The notes beneath the pieces were generated by a model that saw only the letters and a list, made by a program, of their open reading frames with translations, searched no databases and had not been told where the DNA came from. The position numbers and the translations under genes were made by a program. A stretch of 64,000 nucleotides of DNA, from positions 8,995,951 to 9,059,950 of the forward strand of contig OZ036006.1 of NCBI GenBank assembly GCA_964035015.1. The letters run 5' to 3'. Within the stretch, counting starts at the first letter, position 1; every line of letters begins with the position of its first letter. This DNA is from Corallium rubrum. Lineage: Eukaryota > Cnidaria > Anthozoa > Scleralcyonacea > Coralliidae. This document shows, in pieces, positions 58,401-64,000 of the stretch.

Positions 58401-61400
58401 GATTATTATATCTTAAACCTGTAAGAAACCTGTGGTGTTTGGTAGAGTCAAACTGGAAGCACTCTTCTCACATGTGGCCAAGATGAAATTTTCAATCAGA
58501 TAACTGCTGAGAGCAGAAATCGAACCCAGCTTGCAGAGGTGAAAGGCATGTGCACTACCCACTGTGCCACCAACACCCTAAGATTTTAGAAAGGTGATTT
58601 TGAGAGATATGATGGTGATTTTGAGAGATGATGGTGATTTTGAGCGATATGATGGTGATTTTGAGAGATATGATGGCGATTTTGAGAGATATGATGGTGA
58701 TTTTGAGAGATATGATGGCGATTTTGAGCGATATGATGGTGATTTTGAGAGATATGATGGTGATTTTGAGAGATATGATGGTGATTTTGAGAAATATGGT
58801 GATTTTTCTTATTTCTACTCACAGGTGTAACTACAGTTGTTGTTCCTTTATATTTATCTGAAATTTCACCAACACATTTACGTGGTGCTATTGGAGTATT
58901 GAATCAATTTGGTATTGTAACAGGGATGCTGATTGCATTTATTCTCAGTCTTCATCAGGTACTAGGTCTTTAAATAATTATACAAAATGTATGTTCTCAA
59001 TCATATGTAATGTCTGACATTGTCTGTGACAAGTTTGTTTAGAAAAAGTAGCAATTGTGAACAAAGCCAGCTACAGTATGCATATAGCAGTACAGTACAG
59101 TAGTATAGTACAGTACAATGCACCTACAGTACAGTATTAAAGTACAGTGCAGTACACATACACTGCAGTGTAGTGCAGTATAGTACAGTACACTGTGATA
59201 CAGTACAGCACTCGCATAGTACAGAACATCCACAGGACACCTACAGTAGACTTACAGTACAGTACAGTACAGCACTCGCACAGTGCAGAACATCTACAGG
59301 ACACCTACAGTAGACTTACAGTACAGTACATTACAGTACAGCACAGTACAATGCACCTACAGTACAGTACAGTATTAAAGTACAGTGCAGTACAGCACAC
59401 TGCAATACAGTACAGTAAAGTGCAGTACACCTGCAGTGCAGTACACCTACAGTGCAGTACACCTACAGTGCAGTACACCTACAGTGCAGTGTAGTGCAGT
59501 ACAGTACAATGTGATACAGTACAGCACTCGCACAGTACAGAACATCTACAGGACACCTACACTAGACTTACAATACAATACAGTACAGTACAGCACTCGC
59601 ACAGTACAGAACATCTACAGGACACCTACAGTAGACTTACAGTAGACTTACAGTAGACTTACAGTAGACTTACAGTAGACTTACAGTAGACTTACAGTAC
59701 AGTACAGTACAGTACAGTACAGTACAGTACAGTACAGTACAGTGACCAAGGATGACATAGAGTCAGGTTGTGCAGAGGGACATGAGAGAGTGGTCTAAAA
59801 AGGGAGGATGTGCAAGAGAGAGAAGTGGAGGAAACTGCTGTCGGCAGCCACTGGCTAACCCCTGCATAAGCAGGGAAAATGGCCACAAAACTCGGAGCGT
59901 TGTTGTAATTCCCTGTTGTTGTTTTCATTTTAGATATTAGGTACCTCATCTGGTTGGGCCTACTTGATGTCATTTAGTATAGTTCCTGCTGTAATTCAAG
60001 TCCTTACTTTACCATTCTGTCCCTCCAGTCCAAGATATCTACTCATTAAATTACATAAAGAGTCTCTTGCTAGACAAGGTACATGTATGTCTGCTTAGTA
60101 TGATATTTACTGTTAAAGAAAAAACATATATTATATGGATATAGCAAGGTGAAAAGGTTGTGGACTGCTGAGATTTTTAGGAACAAAATACTGCAATTTA
60201 TATTGATGCACCTGTTGCCCCTGAAAGTCCACAAATCTTTTGTTTTGTTAATCATTACTATTAATTGTACAGCATGGTTGAGTGATTGAACCCCCCTGGC
60301 CTGCATGTATTTTAACCAAAGATTCTAACTGAGGGTTCCTCGAAACCATACCCATATTTTAACCTTTTGTCATTGTATGATTTTGGATAGAACTAAGAAA
60401 GCTTCAAGGAAGTTATAATATTGAACAAGTCATTGCAGAAATGAAGGTAACGTATAAATACTAGTTTTACCCACTGATATATCTGTAAGGTACAGATTTC
60501 CATTGTTTTTGTTGGGTTTACAGTTATGGTATAACATTTAACAATTATTCACCGAAGGCGAGGTGAATATCGGTGTATATTAACCGAGATGAAGTCAAGG
60601 TTACCATTCACCGATATTCACTGAGCCTGAGGCGAATAATTGTTTTAGTATAAATACACATTTTCATACTTTTAGGAACAGCATTTTCTTTAAAATTGTT
60701 AATTTCCTCTTCTGTCATTGACAAACTGGCTGGTGGCCATTTTGAATAAATGCTTTGGGTGATTATTGGGAATTAATGTGAGGTAGCACGACCAATCATT
60801 GCACAAGATTTTCTACAATCACCTGTGTATTTATACTAAAACACAATATTACAAAAAACATAAAGGGAAATCATAGACTGCTAAAGTTTGTAAAGAACTA
60901 ATACTTCCAAGGCAACTAAATTTTCTAATTAAAATAGTGTAATAAAAGTAGCGTGCTGCGTAGGCAGTGTAGAAACAACAATCGAAATATAGTAAGGTTA
61001 GATATACTGCCGAAACAGAGAACGTAGGAGTCTAACGTTTTGAGTGAAGGCCCTTCATCAGAGAGAAACGTAAAGAGTGTAAACAAACAACGAGCTTATA
61101 TACGAAAGGTAATCATGTGACCAAAAATAAGCCAATCAGATAAAAATGACAATAACAAACTGATAATGAGATGTGAAAAATTAGCCAATCAAATCAAAAT
61201 AACAATAACAAATCGATAATGAGATGCGAAAGACATTTGCTATTCATACCGTCGATGAGCAAGAAGGAGAGAAGGAGGGGGTGTAAAAAGAATAAGCTGA
61301 GAGTAAAAATAAATAAATATATAAAGTGAAAACGCCGTTTCTAATTAAATACTGATTCATTTGACTACTGGCTATATCAAGCTCGGACTCTGAAGTTGGT

Positions 61401-61884
61401 TAGTAAACTTGGCAAGCTCAATCACCTTGTTTTTCAAGTTACTCTGTCACTGTAATTATGGTTTCAGTTACTATGGTAAATAATTATTTCTGGTGCTTAA
61501 TTATACTGTATTACACATTACAATGGAATTTATATTTTAGTTGGAGAAAGAATATGAAGGTGAAGACAGTCACTTATCAGTGTGGCAGTTACTCAAGTCC
61601 AAATCACTCCGTTTCGCTCTCCTTTTAAGTGTAGTGTTACAAATGTCCCAGCAGTTTAGTGGCATCAACACTGTAAGTAGTTGAATTATGTACGTACTTA
61701 GTATTAAGAAATAAAATTAATGTTACTGTAGTGTGTACATTATTGTATTGGCATCAACACTGCCTATACTTCCTGATATGACATGATATAGGGTAATTGA
61801 GGGTAAAATAATAAAGCTAGACCATGTTTGGCCAGCTCATGCAAGTTCAGTTTAATGACTTATTAACCCACTTCTGGCTAGGTT

Positions 61885-61956
<72 letters not shown>

Positions 61957-62135
61957 ACTACAGACAGTACCGTTTCGGCCTTTTGGGCCTCATCAGTGTA
62001 GTGCTGATGAGCAGGATGAAGGTAACTGCTATTCACAGTCACCTTTGGTGCCTCACAAATTGTGGGACATCAAAAACCATGCCAGAGCACTCAAACTGCA
62101 AGCAGTGAGCGTATGCACAATGCGTAAGCAGCCAT

Positions 62136-62199
<64 letters not shown>

Positions 62200-64000
62200 C
62201 TGTACTGAAGCCAGTGGCTGAATTATGAAGGATGCAGATCAACATTGCCGTGTTGAGGCATATGAAAGGCACTCCACCATGGATCACAGCTCAAAGCCCA
62301 GGAGAGATCAACTACAACTCTACTCATGAGTTCCAAGCTTGACAGTGGGCTCATTCCCAAGTGCTCACCCATCCAAGTACTAACCCGGACTTCACCTTCT
62401 TTTCTGCTAAGGTTTTTTACTACTCCACATCAACATTTAATAAAGCTCATATCTCAAACCCTGATGAAGCAACTTGTGGGTTTGGTGTGGTTTCCGTTGT
62501 AATGGTTGGAGTCTCGGTAAGCATTTAATGGCAAATCCCTCAATAGCATGCAATTACTATAATAATTACAGTACTTTGAATTAATTCATGTTGCCTAGGT
62601 TTTTTTGGTTGAAAGGTGGGGTCGACGTAGTCTAATGCTTATTGGCCTAGGTGGAATGTTTCTTTTCTATGGCTTGATGACAGTTGGGTTTGCACTGGAG
62701 GTACAGTATAGCTTTTCTGAAGAGATATTGGGGTTTGGTACCCAGGTGTTTAGTACCCAGGGGTTTGATCCCAGGAGGTTTCTACCCAAAGGTTTGATAC
62801 CCAGAGTTTAACAGATGTTTGTTGGACGTTCATCAAGCTCAATTACTCAGAAAAGATCCCAGATAGTGTTTGAATCTGCAAAACTTCTGATGGCCGGTTA
62901 GACTCTCTAACCATTGAGCCACTGAGGCTCAGATGGAGAGCTAAGGTTGCAAATTCATAGTCATACAGTACTGCTCAGAAATAACCTAACAGTGTGGTTG
63001 AGGTTGAGGTTAAGTTAAATAGATAGAAATGGTAATAAACTTTAGTAAAGCACAATTAAATTATCTAGTAATACAGAAAACAGTCCATGTTTTGATTCAT
63101 AGTGATTTAGAGACAGTTTAACTAACACTGAACAGAGTTATATTACGATTAAGCTGAGGTTAAACCTAGGTTTGACCTCGTTTTTTGTTAGGTTATTTCT
63201 GAGCAGGACTGCATGTCCTATGAATTTGCAATCTTAGCTCTCCATCTGAGCCTCAGTGGCTCAATGGTTCAAACATCCAACCAGTCATTAGGTTCAAACC
63301 CTGTCTGGGAGTAATTGAGTTTGACACTTTGACAAACATCCAACAAACATCTGTTACATTACACCAAGCTCGCAAACATACCACATGCACTACATGTATA
63401 TGTACAACTTCTCATATCCAGAATTTGATACCCAAGGGTTTATAATGTACAGAGTACATGACAAGCTCAAAAATTTTAAACTTTTAATTACACAGCCACA
63501 GTTAATAGACTAGCTTAGACTGACTTGTAATAATTATTTTTTTTGTAGGATAAACATGAGAATATGAAGTATTTATCAGTTGTCTGCACATTTCTTTTGC
63601 TAACATTTTTCCAAATTGGGCCTGGTAGGTCATTTCATGCTACCATTTATATTTTTTAATTCATTACTTTAGCTGTGGTTAGCACACATGACTTTCACCT
63701 CTGTGACCTGGGTTCAATTCCTTGGTCGCATGTGAGAAGAGTGCTTCCAGTTTGACTCTACCAAACATCGCAGGTTTCCTCCAGGTACTCCGGTTTCCTC
63801 CTGTAGAAACACTGGACCAATGAGGGATGGCCCTTACTGGACCTCTAGGGAGAACAGTTAGCTTTTAACTGATAGAGATATCCAGTATAAATAAGATTAG
63901 TTTAGTTTAGCTGTGTTATTACTGCTAAAAATGGGAAACTTTCAATCTTTTACAGGACCTATTCCATGGTTTATGATGGCTGAGTTGTTTGCTCAAGGCC
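55278..64000 (+). CDS. Class I-like facilitative glucose transporter (SLC2A/GLUT), 5' part
   Basis: Eleven coding exons give 425 codons before the window ends: 55278-55499, 57718-57851, 58142-58266, 58825-58958, 59934-60078, 60391-60446, 61541-61672, 62412-62516, 62599-62700, 63549-63624 and 63956-64000 (partial). All junctions keep frame with GT-AG introns. The acidic cytosolic N-terminus precedes TM1 (about 44-65). An NVT sequon at 84-86 in the first outer loop, VPLYLSEISPTHLRGAIG, QQFSGIN (309-315), VFYYSTSTF, VERWGRRS and GPGPIPWF (409-416) are family marks, and the outer-loop sequon and QQFSGIN favour class I. Such proteins move hexoses across the plasma membrane by facilitated diffusion. 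The usual PESPR after TM6 is PSSPR here (235-239). About 70-90 C-terminal residues should lie beyond the window. Confidence 0.93.
55500..57717 (+). other. GLUT intron 1
   Basis: 2.2 kb. Holds four copies of the ~100-bp foldback repeat, one of them split by the hAT MITE at 56771-57229, and a C run at about 57130-57147 inside that MITE. No exon recognised. Confidence 0.7.
56771..57229. mobile_element. 459-bp hAT MITE with 8-bp target duplication
   Basis: The ends CAGTGGCTTAGCCAGGG and TTGGCTACACCACTG are classic hAT termini. AATTTTCC flanks both sides (56763-56770 and 57230-57237). The flanks join to form one copy of the ~100-bp foldback repeat, whose ends CTTTCACTCCCAA and TTGGAGTGAAAG lie further out. 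The hAT element is therefore the younger insertion. Confidence 0.88.
57718..57851 (+). CDS. GLUT exon 2
   Basis: Residues 75-118 and two bases of Arg119: outer loop with NVT, TM2 including SITAIGGLIGALIG, and N-x-FGR. Acceptor TTTCTTTCTAG, donor GGAAG|GTCACT, a weak donor. Phase agrees with exon 3. Confidence 0.85.
57905..58115. repeat. AT-rich minisatellite in GLUT intron 2
   Basis: About nine units of TTTATTCAAATAATTATTATAA and shortened forms fill the 290-bp intron just before exon 3. Confidence 0.9.
58142..58266 (+). CDS. GLUT exon 3
   Basis: Completes Arg119, then Lys-Ser and TM3-TM4 with GRFIVGINNG at its end; the terminal Gly codon is split. Acceptor TTTATGTAG, donor CAATG|GTATGG. 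Confidence 0.85.
58435..58578 (-). repeat. tRNA-derived SINE in GLUT intron 3
   Basis: Reverse complement begins GGTGTTGGTGGCACAGTGGG (A box), has CTGGGTTCGATTTCTGCT (B box) and then CACATGTGAGAAGAGTGCTT and CCAGTTTGACTCTACC. The second part matches the SINE at 63670-63780 on the plus strand. Confidence 0.75.
58590..58805. repeat. TTTTGAGAGATATGATGGTGA minisatellite
   Basis: Ten to eleven units of about 21 bp up to the exon 4 acceptor. The heptad frames on both strands are a result of unit length. Confidence 0.95.
58825..58958 (+). CDS. GLUT exon 4
   Basis: TM5 region with VPLYLSEISPTHLRGAIGVL, residues 162-205. Acceptor ATTTCTACTCACAG, donor CATCAG|GTACTA. One of the most diagnostic exons. 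Confidence 0.9.
59060..59740. repeat. CAGTA satellite with longer units (GLUT intron 4)
   Basis: ACAGT pentamers organised with ACAGAACATCTACAGGACAC and CCTACAGTAGACTTACAGTA units. Same base motif as 13.4-14.8 kb but a different higher-order unit. It ends with pure (CAGTA)n near 59695-59740. Confidence 0.9.
59934..60078 (+). CDS. GLUT exon 5
   Basis: TM6 and start of the central cytosolic loop, residues 206-253, with CPSSPRYLL at 234-242. The acidic residue of the family CPESPR motif is Ser here. Acceptor GTTTTCATTTTAG, donor CAAG|GTACAT. Confidence 0.9.
60391..60446 (+). CDS. GLUT exon 6
   Basis: Short 56-nt exon for the cytosolic loop: ELRKLQGSYNIEQVIAEMK, residues 254-272, matching the LR-x-LRG...EM pattern of the family. 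Acceptor ATGATTTTGGATAG, donor ATGAAG|GTAACG. Confidence 0.85.
60536..60650. mobile_element. Foldback element in GLUT intron 6
   Basis: ACAATTATTCACCGAAGGCG and GGTGAATATCGG mirror CCGATATTCACTGAGCCTGA and GGCGAATAATTGT. Confidence 0.7.
60944..61100 (-). mobile_element. Penelope/hammerhead-type repeat, minus strand
   Basis: Near copy of the left half of 24760-25016 (GCGTGCTGCGTAGGCAGTGT, GAACGTAGGAGTCTAACGTT). The core at 61031-61064 reads on the minus strand TCT, CTGATGA, A, GGGC-CTTC-ACTC, AAAACGTT, AGA. GAAA has become AAAA, so it should be inactive. Confidence 0.65.
61541..61672 (+). CDS. GLUT exon 7
   Basis: End of the cytosolic loop and TM7, residues 273-316, with QQFSGIN. Acceptor AATTTATATTTTAG, donor AACACT|GTAAGT. 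Confidence 0.92.
61888..61950. repeat. TA microsatellite flanking the hammerhead unit
   Basis: (TA)n immediately left of the ribozyme. A second run lies at 62138-62195, so the ribozyme-bearing unit sits between two (TA)n tracts. Confidence 0.95.
61957..62002 (-). ncRNA. Canonical type I hammerhead ribozyme
   Basis: On the minus strand: stem I ACTACA, CTGATGA, stem II GGCC with loop CAAAA and GGCC, GAAA, a short stem III (A-T, C-G, G.T around GTAC), T, C at the cleavage position, then stem I TGTAGT. Every conserved core position agrees with the hammerhead consensus, including the G-C pair closing stem II and a GUC cleavage triplet. Six perfect stem I pairs close it. Such ribozymes are known in Penelope-like elements and retrozymes. 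It lies antisense in GLUT intron 7. Confidence 0.88.
62138..62195. repeat. TA microsatellite
   Basis: (TA)n of about 28 units, right of the ribozyme unit. Confidence 0.95.
62205..62395 (-). repeat. 5S-rRNA-derived SINE-like repeat
   Basis: The right end TTCCCAAGTGCTCACCCATC followed by CAAGTACTAACCC is the reverse complement of the box C half of 5S rRNA. The body (GAAGCCAGTGGCTGAATTAT, GCAGATCAACATTGCCGTGT) recurs at 43480-43620, and its junction AGATCAACTACAACTC at 15457. Only the 3' half of 5S is present, so the internal promoter is incomplete. It ends just 16 bp before the exon 8 acceptor. Confidence 0.65.
62412..62516 (+). CDS. GLUT exon 8
   Basis: Residues 317-351: VFYYSTSTF after QQFSGIN, outer loop and TM8 start. 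Acceptor TCTTTTCTGCTAAG, donor GTCTCG|GTAAGC. The polypyrimidine tract lies at the edge of the 5S-derived repeat. Confidence 0.9.
62599..62700 (+). CDS. GLUT exon 9
   Basis: Residues 352-385: VFLVERWGRRSLMLIGLGGM, the E-R-x-GRR loop after TM8 and TM9 start. Acceptor CATGTTGCCTAG, donor CTGGAG|GTACAG. Confidence 0.92.
62701..62811. repeat. GGTTTGATACCCAG short tandem repeat
   Basis: About five imperfect 13-16 bp units (GTTTGGTACCCAGG, GTTTAGTACCCAGG, GTTTGATCCCAGGA). It keeps the exon 9 frame open into the intron, which explains the longer ORF ending at 62811. Confidence 0.8.
62812..63362. repeat. Inverted pair of tRNA-derived SINEs
   Basis: A minus copy at about 62812-62945 and a plus copy at about 63236-63360 share CATCTGAGCCTCAGTGGCTC, AATGGTT and CCAACAAACATCTGTTA. 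The spacer arms (TTGCAAATTCATAGTCATAC and CAGAAATAACCTAAC) are also inverted copies of each other. The whole is a ~550-bp palindrome in GLUT intron 9. The A box TGGCTCAATGG equals that of the tRNA-like sequence at 20123. Confidence 0.8.
63549..63624 (+). CDS. GLUT exon 10
   Basis: Residues 386-410 and one base of Gly411: loop DKHENMKYLS, TM10 with LLLTFFQIGP. Acceptor TTTTTTTTGTAG, donor GCCTG|GTAGGT. Confidence 0.9.
63665..63910 (+). repeat. tRNA-derived SINE in GLUT intron 10
   Basis: A-box-like GTGGTTAGCACACATG, B-box-like GGGTTCAATTCC, then CATGTGAGAAGAGTGCTTCC, AGGTACTCCGGTTTCCTCC and a 3' part ending AATAAGATTAGTTTAG. Same family as 58435-58578 on the other strand. Confidence 0.75.
63956..64000 (+). 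CDS. GLUT exon 11, cut by window end
   Basis: Completes Gly411 and gives PIPWFMMAELFAQG. Trp415 aligns with the conserved Trp of the GPIPWF motif that lies by the inner gate. Acceptor TTCAATCTTTTACAG. The rest of TM11-TM12 and the C-terminus lie outside. Confidence 0.92.

Noticed and set aside
58586..58830. Heptad frames (DGDFERY and ISQNHHH types)
   Set aside because: They are a 21-bp minisatellite inside GLUT intron 3.

Overview
This is a stretch of a metazoan nuclear genome, most likely from a cnidarian or another early-branching invertebrate. The phylum is inferred and not proven. The evidence is spliced genes with GT-AG introns, an animal-specific forkhead gene, a facilitative glucose transporter, a very high density of small foldback elements, CR1/Jockey-type LINE tails, tRNA- and 5S-derived repeats, and hammerhead-ribozyme repeats of the Penelope/retrozyme kind. 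No prokaryotic, viral, rRNA-operon or CRISPR content was seen.

Layout. (1) 1-2.3 kb: an intronless FoxL2 transcription-factor gene on the minus strand (1298-2140). (2) 2.3-42 kb: no host gene that I can support. It is filled with microsatellites and minisatellites (4.6, 8.8-9.7, 10.4-12.2, 13.5-15.7, 24.0, 26.9-27.3 and 29.7-32.4 kb), LINE 3' fragments (15.2, 16.0-16.5, 21.2-22.9 kb), foldback elements and MITEs (16.9, 19.8, 23.4, 25.2-26.5, 27.5-29.3, 36.7 kb), a 120-bp tandem array with hammerhead-like cores (18.9-19.4 kb), a 107-bp tandem array (34.8-36.0 kb) and a 4.83-kb CACTG-ended transposon without an ORF (37.2-42.0 kb). (3) 42.76-52.48 kb: a four-exon gene, reconstructed here from splice sites and phases, for a 327-residue secreted protein. 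It has a signal peptide, dibasic cleavage sites and three copies of a Gly-Pro-aromatic-Gly block. I do not recognise the family. Each of its introns is dominated by a different repeat, including a 277-bp tRNA-like array that flips orientation. (4) 52.5-55.2 kb: foldback elements, a MITE and tRNA-like repeats. (5) 55.28-64.0 kb: the first eleven coding exons (425 codons) of a class I-like SLC2A/GLUT hexose transporter on the plus strand, cut off by the window end. Its introns carry SINEs, a nested hAT element, a 5S-derived repeat and a complete hammerhead ribozyme on the opposite strand.

The three host genes show no evident functional link; they are neighbours in a repeat-rich region. The most interesting signals are the unrecognised secreted precursor-like protein and a family of hammerhead-type ribozyme repeats. 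One of these is canonical. Others share an unusual core and show stem I sequence changes that keep pairing, and four sit at exact 120-bp spacing.
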